A stretch of 64,000 bases of DNA from Exophiala sp. HKRS030 (taxonomy: Eukaryota; Ascomycota; Eurotiomycetes; Chaetothyriales; Herpotrichiellaceae). The DNA is taken from NCBI GenBank assembly GCA_023897205.1, contig JAHWDD010000006.1, forward strand, positions 2,418,001 to 2,482,000. Reading direction: 5' to 3'. Shown in pieces: positions 53,504-64,000 of the stretch. Position numbers and translations under genes: made by a program. The notes beneath the pieces are model-generated. The model saw nothing but the letters and a program-made list of their open reading frames with translations. It searched no databases and was not told where the DNA came from. Each line of letters begins with the position of its first letter. Position 1 is the stretch's first letter.

Positions 53504-54915
53504 GACGGACGGATGTGGGTGTGTGAGGGAGGGAAAAGGAGAGAAGAACAATAACCAAAGTATCAGTGAATCATGCAGTATTTGAAGTCGAGGTACAAGC
53601 AGGAGCTAAATTCGCAATGCTAAGAAGTATGCTTCGACTCAATTCCCATGGTTCAAGTGTGCACCCAACTTTTTGATCTGGACACCGTCGTTTCTCCAGA
53701 TTCAACCACGTCGCCAAACGTCCTTATACTTGGCCGCACAAGCAATGGTCGAACGCCGCTTTTAAGACGCGAGACGTGCTTGTGCCTGACGTTGAGAACT
53801 CGAATCACGTGATTAAACGTAGTCATTTATTACAAACCACTGTCCAACAATCAACTCTATCTTCCTAGATTTACCACTCCTCAGTTTTACTAGTCATTCC
53901 TCATCCTACAGTAACACGTGAAGCAACCATGAGAGAAAGGTCGAAATCTTGAAAGATCAAAGCCTCGCAATCGCGCAAATTATGCACCAAACCCTGTGAC
54001 CCTAAGCTACCGCGTCGCAATTGTATTGGAGGACTGACAACAGCGTGGTCATTCGAAAAGCAAAACACGCAGTCGGACAATGAATGCCTGTGGATAAAAA
54101 ACGATGCTCACGCTGCCATCATAGGAGAGAAGAACAGGCAACACCTGGGCTCGATAGTATGGCTGTCACTATCTCGTAACGGACCCGATGTCGTTCATCG
54201 TTCAGCACTCTTGGAACCATTTCACCGCTTCCACCTTCAATTCGAGGCGAGACTGTCTTCGCGAGCCTGGGGAAGCGGTCTCGTGATGGTCGCGACGATA
54301 AGAACGAATACTGGCGGCGGATAATATTCCACAGCAAGAGTGTGTGCCGGCAGCCTACGAAAAACACAAACACTGGTGCTCAACTCCCTTAGCACTAGCA
54401 GCAGACGCTGTTTTTCGTCAATCGCCCTATTCGCGAATTCGTTTCGGCATCTTCGAAGTAGCGGGTTTGAACAAACTTGTCGGCACAAGGCAGAGCGTTT
54501 GCAACCATACAATGCAGAATCAACCTATGATAGTCTCTCCAGCCCGATCAAACAAGCCTGTAAATGTAGACTTCTTTTACTTCTGACCAAATATTCGGAA
54601 ACGACATCAATCGAGATCAAGATGTACGCAGAATAATGTGTGCAACGATATCGATTCTTTTTTTCTTACTTTCCTCTAATGTTGCAGCTCGGAAAGTCGG
54701 AATTTTGCCTGAAGACCCTCGGAACCCGGGCCTTTGAGGGCAAGGATCGTAGTCTCCTCTGCCAGCGACTGGAGAGCGGATCGTGTAGCAGGGCCACGGC
54801 TTCTGTTGACATTCTCGCTACAGGTCGACTACATACAACCAGATGTTTCTTTTCAGTTGCTATGAGGCCGTTTTGATGTGTACTCCAGCAGCGAGCGCGA
54901 TATCTAAAAGCCGAC
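53504..54915. promoter_or_regulatory. divergent spacer, SEC31 and PEP-mutase family gene
   Basis: About 1.4 kb between divergent starts. No ORF here is convincing (the longest are 91-98 codons with no resemblance). No RNA gene was recognised. It should hold both promoters. Confidence 0.5.
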
Positions 54916-55905
54916 ATGACCATTACGATGACATCTAATGACCGCCCTCGCGCAACCCAAAAGCTTCGAGAACTACTCGCAAGACCCGACGCAATTGTGG
55001 TCGCCCCTGGGGTGTACGATGGCATATCAGCTCGAATCGCCCTCGATATGGGGTTCGACACCCTCTACATGGTACGTCCGCCAGAACCATACCAAGATTT
55101 TTGTACTGTCGAGCTTCGACTAACAAGGAATGACATCCAGACCGGAGCGGGAACGTCCATGTCGCGGCTGGGCTGGGCCGATCTAGGTCTTGCGACTCAA
55201 CATGACATGGTCGAACAGGCTGAAATGCTGGCAAACATCGATCCGACGACGCCCGTGATCGCGGATGCGGATACTGGCTACGGCGGGCCTGTTTCCATTG
55301 CACGTACGGTTGCAAAGTACGCGCGCGCCGGCGTCGCGGCATTGCATATTGAAGATCAAGTCCAGGAGAAACGATGTGGCCATTTACTCGGGAAAGAAAT
55401 TGTTTCTCAAGAGGTCTTTTACAGTCGAATCCAAGCAGCGGTCAATGCGCGAGCAGATCTAGGCTTGGACATCTTGATCATCGCCAGGACGGACGCCAGG
55501 CAGAGCCTTGGATTTGACGAAGCATGTACGCGTCTATCCCGGGCTGCGGAGGTTGGCGCCGATATTGTCTTCCTTGAGGCGATGACGTCCAGGGAAGAGA
55601 TGGCAGATTTTGTCCGACGAATGGGAGCCACTCCTTGTCTGCTAAACATGGTGTCAAAAGGCGTCACACCGGTCATATCGGTAGACGAGGCAGCCGATCT
55701 GGGATTCAAAGTCATCATCTTCCCCATCACAGGATTCGGTGGAGCAATCCAAGGCATCCGAGACTCGTTTGCAGTGTTGAAGAAGAGCGGCTGCGAGCCC
55801 AAAGCTCTAGTGGGCGTCGAAGAAGCTTTCGAATTATGCGGCTTGATTCAATGTATAGAGTTGGACAGAAAAGCCGGCGGCAAGGCTCTTGCTGGCCTTA
55901 GATAG
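54916..55905 (+). CDS. Isocitrate lyase / PEP mutase superfamily lyase
   Basis: Two exons, 54916-55071 and 55141-55905, remove a 69-nt in-frame intron with a GACTAAC branch site; 306 aa. The TIM-barrel family motifs are in order: PGVYDGISARIA, GFDTLYM with TGAGTS across the splice, the metal site ADADTGYGG, IEDQ, and the KRCGH loop whose Cys is the general acid in the lyases. The later barrel strands include ILIIARTDA and VFLEAMTS. With the active-site Cys and metal Asp present it should be an active lyase. Candidates are 2-methylisocitrate/2,3-dimethylmalate lyase or oxaloacetate hydrolase-like enzymes; the exact substrate is open. It lies beside a carrier and aromatic-catabolism-type genes. 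Confidence 0.87.
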   Translation: MTITMTSNDRPRATQKLRELLARPDAIVVAPGVYDGISARIALDMGFDTLYMVRPPEPYQDFCTVELRLTRNDIQTGAGTSMSRLGWADLGLATQHDMVEQAEMLANIDPTTPVIADADTGYGGPVSIARTVAKYARAGVAALHIEDQVQEKRCGHLLGKEIVSQEVFYSRIQAAVNARADLGLDILIIARTDARQSLGFDEACTRLSRAAEVGADIVFLEAMTSREEMADFVRRMGATPCLLNMVSKGVTPVISVDEAADLGFKVIIFPITGFGGAIQGIRDSFAVLKKSGCEPKALVGVEEAFELCGLIQCIELDRKAGGKALAGLR

Positions 55906-56378
55906 GTTGGCTTAGCAGGCAAGGATGGCCTTGGCCTCGCGCAAAGCAATTCTGGCTTATTCTTCTGCAAAACATACTACCACGACTGCAAGAGTGAAAT
56001 GTTGCCCCAAACTACCTCGGTGACATGGTGACTTGAGAACACCCACTTTCGGAACGTGGTAACCATGCTGTCTTCATCTTTTAAAACCGCCAAGTCTGGA
56101 ATTGGAACTTTTTTGTGAATGTATCGTGCATTTCTTCTCATTGGTCAGCTATTCGCATGTACAATCCAGACAAATCCAGTCTCAGAAAGACTGGAAACCG
56201 GGGACGCTTCGCGGCGGCTATATTGTCATCCTCCCCCAAGTCCACACTCAGATGCGAAGGCACATAACAGTTCGACCAGAGCAGGTGTGGCAAGTGGCAA
56301 CGTTGCTGTCTACTCTCTTCGTCCAGAACTGAGCTTGCTTTACCTGCCAAGTCGGGTGTACACATGACCCGGTCAGAA
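55906..56378. other. intergenic, convergent 3' regions
   Basis: 473 bases between the lyase gene and the MFS gene, which converge. Nothing beyond 3' sequence was seen. Confidence 0.55.
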
Positions 56379-58321
56379 TCAGAGAACGTATCTGAAATTC
56401 GGATGATCATCGCACAACTCCTCGTAGGTCTTGTCACCGTCCGGGTTCTGCTGACCTCTTGCCGCAAAATCTCGCGCGACCTGGTCTTTCTTGGCATTGG
56501 ACTTCTTCATTATCCAGTATTTTGTGAAGGTTGCCAGCATGCCTACCGCGTTCAGGCCAAGCAGAGTTCCATGGCCCTTGTAAAAGTGCGGCGGCTGTGT
56601 GTAGATCTGTGTGGCGACGATGCTCCAGGTCTGAATGAAGAGCTGACTGATGGCCCAGGCGGTGGAACGTTTGGAGAAGCCACCATGGCTGGACATTTGC
56701 CAGCTGCCTCCCATGACGAGGCATGGGTAGCTGGCAGCGGCAATCAAGCTACAGCCCACCATGCCAGCGTCCCGACGGGTGGTGGTGAGGACTATGATGA
56801 AACCCACAATGATAAGACTGAAACAGCACATCATGGGGAGCATCCTCTTCTGCCACCTGTCCGACAAGATCGATACAGTTGGTAGGCTGACGACGGCACA
56901 TGCATACGGGATCATAGACATCAGCTGTGTGTGGACTGTATGAACCAAAGAAAAAAGGTCAGTCTCATAAAACATGTCGTCGTCGCTGCAGCAGTCAACA
57001 TCTCGGAAAACTTACGAGGCGTAAAGCCAAACTGGTGGACAATGGTTGGCAAGAAAGAACTAAAGGCTGCAATGTTCAAGGCCGCCGCTCCAATAGCCAG
57101 ACCTCCCAGCCATGTCTTGGGGTCTTTGAGACTTTTCCAGATCTGGTCAAGACGAGGCTTTGCATCAGGTACATTGTTGGCTTTAATAATGGTTGTTAGC
57201 AACTGTGCGTTGTCGGCGTTGTGATGCAAGTCTTTGTCGAACAGGGAAGATTGGTTTGACTACTCACCCCGTATAGTCCGTTGCATCACCATTGATCGCT
57301 CGGCTTCGGAACGGAAGAGCCAACTTCCACGTTTGCCCACAAGTTCAGGCACTTTTGGTAGGAGGGCGACAACCAAGAGGCCCCAAAAGATGGTCAGGCA
57401 ACCTTCAATGATATAGTACCATTCCCATGAGTATTTTCCGAGCTTGCCCTCCAGATTTCTCTGGGTTCCGTACGCAATGAGACCAGAAAACATGCCGGCC
57501 AAGGGTGTCGTGCCGAACCAGAATGCTATTGTATTGGGCATAAAGAAAATGTCGTTAGTTTACAACGATGCTTTGCAAGTTGGGAAAGAGTGTATGTTTT
57601 GTGCAACAACAACCACATACCGCACCGGGTGGTGAGCTCCTTGTTCGTATACCACAAAGAGAGGTAGACGAAGCCGGTTTGAATGACTGACTCCCCAAAT
57701 CCAAGAAGGAGGCGGAGCACCATCACGGAAGCATAGCTCCTAGCTTCGCTCGTCAACAGGGCGCAAAGACCGAAGAAGACAACGGCTCCTCCGTAAACCC
57801 AATTCGGACGGAACACGCGGATGCTGAGCGTGGCGGGCAGTTCGAAGCTCATATAACCCACGTCTGCGGCGGCGGGATGTCAGCAAAGCTTCGGTCCGTT
57901 ATTCATGATTCAAACGAGGGCGTCGTCCCAACAACTCACAGATGATCATCAGACAGTTGAAGAACTCTTGGTTACTGAGATGTAAGTCCTTCTGGAAATT
58001 CATCAACCTGGCATTGCCGAGAGCTGCCCGGTCCTACACGGGAGTGTCAGCCCTCCTTGGTTTATCATCATCGACGATGTGGAGGAGGGTGTGCTGTATA
58101 TAAGCTGCTCATACCAAGAATACAAAAAAGGTACACCCTGCTAGCAGGGGAACAATGGTAAAATCTTGTTTGCGGAGGACCTTCTTCTCGACGATCCCAG
58201 GGAGTTCATCAGAGGACGTGGCAGCAGGAGAAGAATCGCCGAAGGCATCTTTGGGCGCCAGCTCCACGTCTTCGTAACGGGCCTCAGAGCTCAATTTGGT
58301 GTCAATGACTCCGTGCTCCAT
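56379..58321 (-). CDS. MFS transporter, Dal5/allantoate-permease type (ACS family)
   Basis: Six exons: 58115-58321, 57940-58033, 57621-57863, 57525 down to 57268, 57016-57180 and 56379-56935, in phase, giving 507 aa. The start at 58321 gives a short acidic cytosolic N-terminus (MEHGVIDTKLSSEARYEDVE). Family marks are DRAALGNARL, NCLMIIYVGYMSFELPATL, LLLGFGESVIQTGFVYL, CAFWFGTTPLAGMFSGLIAYG and WEWYYIIEGCLTIFWG, with about 12 helices in all. For the fifth exon I use the acceptor at 57181 after a TTGCTAACA branch site; a nearer AG would give a 36-nt intron. Substrate is probably an organic anion. It is the second Dal5-type carrier in the window and sits in the second catabolic group. Confidence 0.87.
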
Positions 58322-59056
58322 CTTGGTGGGTGAAAGAAAAGCTTTTTTCAAACCTGGTCGAAGAGGGTACACTTTGGACACAGCGGGCGGTTGCTGATGC
58401 TTTATATTTCTTTTCTGTAGCTGATTTATATTCTCTACAGTGTAGATGAAGTGTGGCCCCCGGATCTCGCTTGTGTTACTGCTCCCCAACCCGGAGCCCC
58501 GGGGTCAACTAAAGATAATGCATGGCTCCACCGCAATCCAGATCTCGAAGATCGTTTACGGAGTGTAGAGACCCCGGAGCGCATTCGATTCCTCTCCGCG
58601 CGCAACCCCGCCAAGTCACTTAGTCGGAATATCGTTCCTCGAAGAAGGGGGAAGTCCCCACATGGTCGGAATAGAAGGTGGGAGCCTTGAACGGGATCTC
58701 TCACACCATCACACGAATGCCCCCAGTATGTCGATTTTTTATGAAGTGTCTCGATGGCTCCGTTCTGCTCGTGACACACACCGATCCTCGGACGTCTTGA
58801 TCGACAACGTATGACTCTTTAGCCCCGATCGGGAGGCCGTTGACTGTTGAGTGTGAGCAGCACAAAAGGACGTGAGAAGTTCTCACTGGCGACGTATCTT
58901 CTGGACTTGAATCGGCGCATAAAGTACCCGGGCCAAATCCTGTGACACGTCCTTCCCCTCGATTCAACAAATACGGCCCTGTTGATTTGTAATAAGGAAG
59001 GGTTACCAACGATCTTACGCCAACAGCAAAAACAAAACAAACCAATCCGAGAGACC
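58322..59056. promoter_or_regulatory. divergent promoter, MFS carrier and amidohydrolase gene
   Basis: 735 bases between divergent starts. CGGAG/CTCCG-type triplet elements occur near 58553-58585 and 58596, and a CGG...CCG arrangement lies in 58455-58500, so Zn2Cys6 sites are possible. No ORF has support. Confidence 0.4.
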
Positions 59057-60064
59057 ATGCCGCCAGGGAGTACGCCCGCACCACCACGTCTCCCCACCTC
59101 TGTCGTCACGCTCGAAGAGCACTGCACCTTTCTCGGTGTCGGCGACGAAACGCCATTCTACACCGAGATATGGAAGACTTTTCCCGACATGCGCGCACGT
59201 CTGTTGGACAAGTCGACGCGTCGCCTGGCCGACATGGACGAGGGCCACGTCTCCATCCAGGTGCTCTCCCAACTCCCGGGGGTGGGCAACGAGGACCCCG
59301 AAGGGTGCTCCAAGGCCAACGATGAGACGGCCGAGGTCGTGCGCGGCTCCCACGGGCGACTCGCCGGCTTCGCGGCTCTGGCCATGAAATACCCCGGCCG
59401 GGCGGCCGCGGAGCTCGAGCGGGCCGTCACGAAACTCGGGCTCGTCGGCGCCATGATCGACAGCCACCTCCCGGACAGCGACATGACGCACTACGACGAC
59501 GAAAAGTACTGGGTCGTCTTCGCCACGGCCGAGAAGCTGGACGTGCCAATCTACATACACCCGTCGCCCGCGAGTGACGAACTGATGCGGTCGAGGTTCG
59601 AGGGCAACTACAAACAGGCGACGGCCGAGGGGCTGATGACCGGCGCCTGGGGTTGGCACGAGGAGCTCGGTCTGCACGTCGTCAAGCTGTACGCGGCCGG
59701 TCTTTTCCAGAGGCACCCCAACCTGCGCATCGTGATCGGCCACATGGGTGAGATGATCCCCATGATGATCGACCGGATCGACAGGCTCAAGTTCTTCAAA
59801 CGCGGCGGCGTGGTGGGCAAGTTCAGGGACGTGTGGGAGAAAAACATCTGGGTCACGACGAGTGGCATCTTCAGCGTAAGAACGTTGGAGATGTTGCTCA
59901 AAGTTACTCCTTTGGAGAGGGTCATGTATTCCGTGGACAGTCCCTTCGAACCGAGTGCCCGGGGTTGGCAATTCATCGAGGAGGTCGCGGAGAGCGGTAT
60001 CTTCAGCCAAGATGAGCTTGAGATGTTTGTGAGTGGCAATGCCAAAAAACTGTTAAAGTTATAA
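59057..60064 (+). CDS. Amidohydrolase-2 family decarboxylase-like (2,3-dihydroxybenzoate decarboxylase type)
   Basis: A single-exon, GC-rich 335-aa gene, starting at the Met at 59057 (an in-frame Met at 58982 would add 25 aa). The metal-binding TIM barrel of the ACMSD/gamma-resorcylate-decarboxylase group is recognisable. It has an N-terminal TLEEHCT motif (Glu and His ligands), then HPSP in YIHPSPASDE. The strand LRIVIGHMGEMIPMMIDR supplies another His, and MYSVDSPFEP the catalytic Asp. These residues support a metal-dependent non-oxidative decarboxylation of an ortho-hydroxybenzoate. Which acid is used cannot be told. It is divergent from the Dal5-like carrier and precedes an alpha-beta-barrel protein. 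A 331-codon open frame on its opposite strand is a codon-bias shadow. Confidence 0.87.
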   Translation: MPPGSTPAPPRLPTSVVTLEEHCTFLGVGDETPFYTEIWKTFPDMRARLLDKSTRRLADMDEGHVSIQVLSQLPGVGNEDPEGCSKANDETAEVVRGSHGRLAGFAALAMKYPGRAAAELERAVTKLGLVGAMIDSHLPDSDMTHYDDEKYWVVFATAEKLDVPIYIHPSPASDELMRSRFEGNYKQATAEGLMTGAWGWHEELGLHVVKLYAAGLFQRHPNLRIVIGHMGEMIPMMIDRIDRLKFFKRGGVVGKFRDVWEKNIWVTTSGIFSVRTLEMLLKVTPLERVMYSVDSPFEPSARGWQFIEEVAESGIFSQDELEMFVSGNAKKLLKL

Positions 60065-60191
60065 TGGGTGACTACTACCTTAGGTGGTAGTAAGTAGATG
60101 GTGACCAATTTTTTTGTTTCTCCGTGTCTTTGTGAGAAGAGATGGTAAATTTCTGTATACGAGGATAAACGGCGTAAGACCAACACCTCGG

Positions 60192-60857
60192 TCATTTCAT
60201 CTGCTCCTTTTTCTCAAACACGACATGATAGTACTCCTCCTGCGCATCGTTGCCCATTTTCAAGATGACTCGGCGGTCCGCACACAGAGGACTCTGCCGG
60301 AACCTTTGGTGGTCATCGTTCGTCTCCCAACCCACGTACACCAGGTAAGCGTCACGACCGCTCTCGTGGTCCAGGACCCTGCCACCGGCCACGCCCTGGT
60401 TCCCCGGCGCGTGTCGGACGATGTGTGTCCACAGGGGCCACACGTAGTCGTGGAAGACGTCGTCGCTGTTCACGTACAGCGCCGAGCCGGTGATGGGAGC
60501 TTCACGGGCCAAACGGCGACCGTCGTTGAGCTCCGTGTCGTGCAGTAGAACGTGCCGGACGACCACGGGGGCAGAGTCGTCCCGAACCAGCTTTCCGGCC
60601 AATGTAAAAAACATTTGGCCACTCTCGGAATTCTTGAAATCCCGGTGCTGTTCGAGTGTGTCGCGCACAATATGGAGGCGAACCTTCTCCGGAAATTCGT
60701 GGCCACGACCCCAGTATTGGTCTCGGAACCCTGGGGACGTCCTGGCCAACTCCAGCATCTCCCTCCAGACACGTCCCGCGTCCGAATCGGCATCCCTCAG
60801 GTCACTTTTAGGGTCAACATCGAGATACAAGATCTCGGTGACCGGAATCGAGGACAT
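60192..60857 (-). CDS. Dimeric alpha-beta barrel (ABM/EthD-like) protein
   Basis: A single-exon gene: 221 aa from the Met at 60857, or 248 aa from 60938. I prefer 60857 because MSSIPVTEILYLDV begins a barrel strand. Two halves can be seen: ILYLDV...GFRDQYWGRG...VRLHIV, and RHVLLHDTEL...AYLVYVGWETNDDHQRFRQS. The paired beta-alpha-beta pattern with a GWET/DHQRF element fits stress-responsive or ABM-like barrels. No cofactor site is expected in this fold. It is convergent with the decarboxylase-like gene, with about 130 bases between stops, so a role in the same aromatic pathway is inferred. Confidence 0.62.
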   Translation of the reverse strand: MSSIPVTEILYLDVDPKSDLRDADSDAGRVWREMLELARTSPGFRDQYWGRGHEFPEKVRLHIVRDTLEQHRDFKNSESGQMFFTLAGKLVRDDSAPVVVRHVLLHDTELNDGRRLAREAPITGSALYVNSDDVFHDYVWPLWTHIVRHAPGNQGVAGGRVLDHESGRDAYLVYVGWETNDDHQRFRQSPLCADRRVILKMGNDAQEEYYHVVFEKKEQMK

Positions 60858-61425
60858 TTCTTTCCGGGGGTTTGTCTTGTCCCAAGGTTGACGCGACCCT
60901 GTAGATGGTTTAGATGGGAGGAATTTCAGGTCACACACCGATAGGCTTTCTTTTGGGACTTGGTGCAGACTCGTCGCCCGGACTAGGCAGTCTTGTCTTC
61001 CCCTTCTTTATAGAAGTATTTGCAGAGAGGAATTACAGCTCGGAATATTGTGTTAGCGGTCTGGAAGCCGTGATGGAGCCTTTCCTTACCGGCTTGAGAC
61101 CTTGACGCTTACCGTGGGTGCAAATTTTTTGCATGTAGAGAGCGTTTATTCCTTTTCCGAGTCAGAGAATGATGGCACGCTGCTCATGACACGGCTTTGA
61201 ATCCCGAGCAGGAGAACCACCGCCATGATGACAATGTACGAGAAAGCCCCATAGCATTTGGTGGATCTGGAAGAGTGTTATTAGGACAACTTCGGACAGT
61301 GGGCGTTCTCAAGGTTGATATCAAGTTTCAAGACCATCTGGAAAGTCTTAAGAAATCATCCCGAACTTTGATCATTTGTTTTTATTTGCTCTTGGGCCGA
61401 AAGAAAGGCCCCACTCAACATACTC
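60858..61425. promoter_or_regulatory. divergent promoter, barrel protein and MFS carrier
   Basis: 568 bases between divergent starts. Small ORFs here are unsupported. No distinct motif was found by eye. Confidence 0.45.
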
Positions 61426-63160
61426 ATGGATTCAGAAAAGGGGTACGGCGATACCATTGTTGGCCCCAGCCGAAGAAGCCAAGTCGAGATCCAGCAGCAG
61501 GAAGATGCAGTCGGCAGCCTTGACCCTGCCCACGTTGAGTATCTGATTCAGCGCCATGGCACGGTTGAACTAGAGCCTTTGCCGTCGATGGATCCCCTGG
61601 ACCCGTTCAACTGGCCATCATGGAGGAAGAACCTATTCCTTGCTCTGTTCGCCTTCCACGGCATGATGGCGGGATACGTGGCGGCTGGCCTTGTACCTGC
61701 TCTGCCCCTGATGGCCAAGAAGTACGGCGTGTCGTTGACCGCATCGACATATCTGGCGTCGGTCTCGGTGAGTTCCTCCGTACAAGAACAATTGCTGATG
61801 ATACCGTAATGGAGCCAACAGCATTGGCGGGTGGTGGTTGATGCTGATAAATTTTGTACCTGCCTGGCTAGATAGCAATATACTCCGTGGTGCCTTTTCT
61901 CTGGCTGCCGCTCATGGACCGCATCGGTCGACGTCCCAGCCTTCTACTGTCAGCATTCGGAGCTGCCATCTGCAACGTGGGCGGAGTTTTCTGCGAAACG
62001 TACGGGACCCAGATGGCCACGCGGGTCCTGACGGCCTTGTTCATCGCCCCGCCAACCGCGTTGGGAGGGATCATCGTGACGGAGCTGTTTTTCGTCCATG
62101 AAAGAGGAACCAAGACCGGCATCTGGAAGCTCTTCTTCACCATCGGTGCCCCGGCCGGTCCGTTCATACTCGGTTTCGTGACCAAGTTCGCCGGTCTGCG
62201 CTGGGTGTATGGTGTCATGGCGTTGACCTGTTTCGGGCTCTTTCTTTCCTACGTCCTTTTCTGCCCGGAGACAAAATACGAGCGTAACTACTATCGACGA
62301 GGATGCCGACGACCGGCTTCTTGTGGCCATGTTGTGCCTTCTCAGCCTTCTCAACTCGACTTTATGAAATTTTGTCCCGTCGATCTCCGAAAACCCTGGA
62401 GCTGGAAGACTTTCCTCCGACCTCTCACGCTATTCTTCTCTGCACCTCGGATCATTCTACCAATCTGCGCATACGCGATCGTCTTTGCGTATGCAAATGT
62501 GGCCATCTGTCTTACAGTGCCGCAGGTGGCTGGCGAGAAGTTTCACCTCGACTCTGAAGGAATTGGCCTCCAATTTATCGCCATCATGGTTGGTCTTGTA
62601 CTTGGAGAACTCCTAGGTGGCTTCGGCTCCGATCGTTGGATGACATGGAGGATATCCAAAAGAGGGGGGAACCGGGTCATCGAGGACAGATTGTGGCTCT
62701 CATATCCCGGAATCGTCCTTGTCGTTGTTGGCTTGGTGCTATGGGGCGTAAAGACTCAGCAAGCTCGTGAAGGACACTGGATTGTCTCCCCCAGTATCGG
62801 TGCTGCCATCGCTTCATTCGGCTGCCAGGTGATCACCACGGTACTAGTTACCTACGCCATTGACGTTGATCCCATCCGGTCGGCTGATACCGGTCTGGTA
62901 ATCAACCTTGTCAGACAGTTATGGGCCTTTGTCAGTTTTGCTGAAACTCCCTCCTTTCCCCCAGAGATTGAGTGACTGCCACTGACGGGCCTGTTAAACA
63001 GATCGGTCCATTCTATTTCCCGCGAATGTTCAGCTCTCTTGGTTTCGGAGGCGCTGGAGGAGTCATGGCGGCAGTCGTTGGTGTCGCCGCCAGCACTCTA
63101 GTGGCCCTCGTCCAGTTCAACATTGTTGCTGGCCCCGCTGAGGCTGTCACTGCTGTGTAG
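61426..63160 (+). CDS. MFS drug/polyamine-type transporter (DHA1-like)
   Basis: Three exons: 61426-61767, 61872-62930 and 63002-63160, in phase, giving 519 aa. The N-terminus is acidic and cytosolic and ends in LDPFNWPSWRKN, the hallmark of the fungal DHA1 polyamine/drug subgroup, just before helix 1. The loop MDRIGRRPSLL is the MFS signature between helices 2 and 3. ETKYERNYY follows helix 6 as in the family, and the central loop of about 70 aa and six further helices follow. Exon 3 carries the last helix and a short tail. It probably exports or imports an organic cation or aromatic compound. It lies between the barrel protein and homogentisate dioxygenase, so an aromatic substrate is a fair guess. 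Confidence 0.87.
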
Positions 63161-63481
63161 AGTACGGATATATGTGAATGGTTGTTGTGAGCCGACTGTA
63201 CAGTGGAATGAGTGGGGAACATTGTAGAGCTTTATCGAGGAGAGTCTTGGGCCAAAGCTGAGGTCGTGTCCTTTTCTCTCTACACTGGGAGATAGACGTA
63301 GAGAGAAGTCAATCTAAAACGAGCGAAGAAGTAGTCTAGACCGCATTGCTCAGGCAACAACACGATAGGCAGCATGCGAGTCATGACTGTTGAACCATCA
63401 ATCATAACTCCAGATAACAAGGAATGCCTCTCTCTTTCTTGATAATCGAATAGACGATGGAACAAATACTACTTGGAAATC
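63161..63481. other. intergenic, convergent 3' regions
   Basis: 321 bases between the MFS gene and homogentisate dioxygenase, which converge. No gene or repeat seen. Confidence 0.55.
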
Positions 63482-64000
63482 CTAAGATTGATGATACCCG
63501 TTCACGTCCATGTCAACAACATCTTTCAGGAGAGTGCTCTTTCTCTTCGCCGAGGCTGGAAACTCATAATGAGGCTTGAGACCCAACCACGTTTGGGCAT
63601 TGTAGTTCTCCTGTCTTTTCCCACAGCCTTTCATTGCCCAGTCACTCAGGCCAAGTAGCATTGGTGTTTCCACCACAAAAGCCAAACTGCCCTCACCCAC
63701 TTTCTGAGGATGTAGCTCAGCCACCGAAGCCTTACGGTGGGTCTCGCTGTCAGGGCCGTGGGCACCCATCACCGTATGTAAGCTCGCGCCACCGGCTCGG
63801 AAACCGCCGTCCGTACGCCCGTCGTACTCTCCTTCGATCAAGCCCATGTATTCTGCCATGGTATTGCGGTGATACCAAGGAGGTCGCATGGTGTTCTCCA
63901 TGGCCAGCCACCTAGGTGGGAAGATGGCCATCTCGAAGACCTGCTCGGACGATGTGAGGAAGGTGAAGATGGAGGGATCAGGGTGATCGTACGAAACACT
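63482..64000 (-). CDS. hmgA: Homogentisate 1,2-dioxygenase, 5' part outside the window
   Basis: This enzyme opens the ring of homogentisate to maleylacetoacetate in tyrosine and phenylalanine breakdown. Only the last 172 codons are in the window, read without intron from base 64000 to the stop at 63482-63484. The iron-binding part is complete: FPPRWLAMENTMRPPWYHRN with the His ligand, then AEYMGLIEG with the Glu ligand, and GGASLHTVMGAHGPD with the second His. The closing part MLLGLSDWAMK is also present. The upstream remainder should lie beyond the right edge. The neighbouring MFS carrier and decarboxylase-like genes suggest an aromatic-acid catabolic neighbourhood, but the usual partners (fumarylacetoacetase, maleylacetoacetate isomerase) are not in view. 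Confidence 0.94.
   Translation of the reverse strand, partial: SVSYDHPDPSIFTFLTSSEQVFEMAIFPPRWLAMENTMRPPWYHRNTMAEYMGLIEGEYDGRTDGGFRAGGASLHTVMGAHGPDSETHRKASVAELHPQKVGEGSLAFVVETPMLLGLSDWAMKGCGKRQENYNAQTWLGLKPHYEFPASAKRKSTLLKDVVDMDVNGYHQS

Noticed and set aside
57181..57267. A 36-nt intron ending at 57232 in the second Dal5-like gene
   Set aside because: It is shorter than other introns here and lacks a branch site; the longer 87-nt intron with TTGCTAACA and the same phase is preferred.
59015..60010. 331-codon open frame on the - strand
   Set aside because: It is antisense to the amidohydrolase-2 gene in GC-rich DNA; composition is Val/His/Asp-rich and no family is recognisable.

Overview
The window is nuclear DNA from a filamentous ascomycete (Pezizomycotina). 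The evidence is many short introns (about 48-92 nt) with GTRNGT-type donors, CTRAY-like branch sites and YAG acceptors, two Zn2Cys6 regulators, Dal5-type MFS carriers, a sedolisin protease, and fungal housekeeping genes (COX11, SEC31, INO80 subunit IES2, a PEX14-like peroxin). I cannot place it more finely. No rRNA, tRNA, CRISPR array or intact transposon was recognised. Splice sites were picked by hand from frame, phase and consensus; all multi-exon models keep phase except the 5' end of IES2 and two genes with single-base frameshifts.

Layout. 1-7.2 kb: a large vWA-domain protein (5' end outside the window), COX11 and a secreted sedolisin. 8.7-20.4 kb: an accessory, probably catabolic, cluster. 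It holds a Dal5-like transporter, a PF04199 cyclase-family hydrolase, two dimeric alpha-beta-barrel proteins, an AhpD/carboxymuconolactone-decarboxylase-like protein, the wreck of a Baeyer-Villiger monooxygenase, and a Zn2Cys6 regulator. 21.3-28.4 kb: a divergent pair of fungal immune-type genes. One encodes a helical N-terminus, a patatin fold and a kinase fold, with both catalytic centres substituted and a DEW tripeptide repeat in the activation segment. The other is a Helo-like/DUF7580-like gene. Each has a one-base frameshift, and an orphan gene follows. 29.8-37.8 kb: a small WNCQDFV protein, an APH-type kinase, a C2H2 regulator, a Yippee protein and indoleamine 2,3-dioxygenase. 38.7-44.9 kb: two MDR oxidoreductases beside a Zn2Cys6 regulator. 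45.4-53.5 kb: IES2, a PEX14-like protein and SEC31. 54.9-64 kb: a second catabolic group with a PEP-mutase/isocitrate-lyase family lyase, a Dal5-like carrier, an amidohydrolase-2 decarboxylase-like enzyme, an alpha-beta-barrel protein, an MFS carrier and homogentisate 1,2-dioxygenase (cut by the window end).

The most unusual object is the double-dead patatin-pseudokinase fusion at 21306-25468 with its divergent partner. It may be a sensor or decoy allele of an incompatibility or immunity locus, or a locus in decay. A second genome-wide signal is the 9-mer TACTCCGTA / TACGGAGTA, seen seven times, always between genes, once as a perfect 16-bp palindrome.
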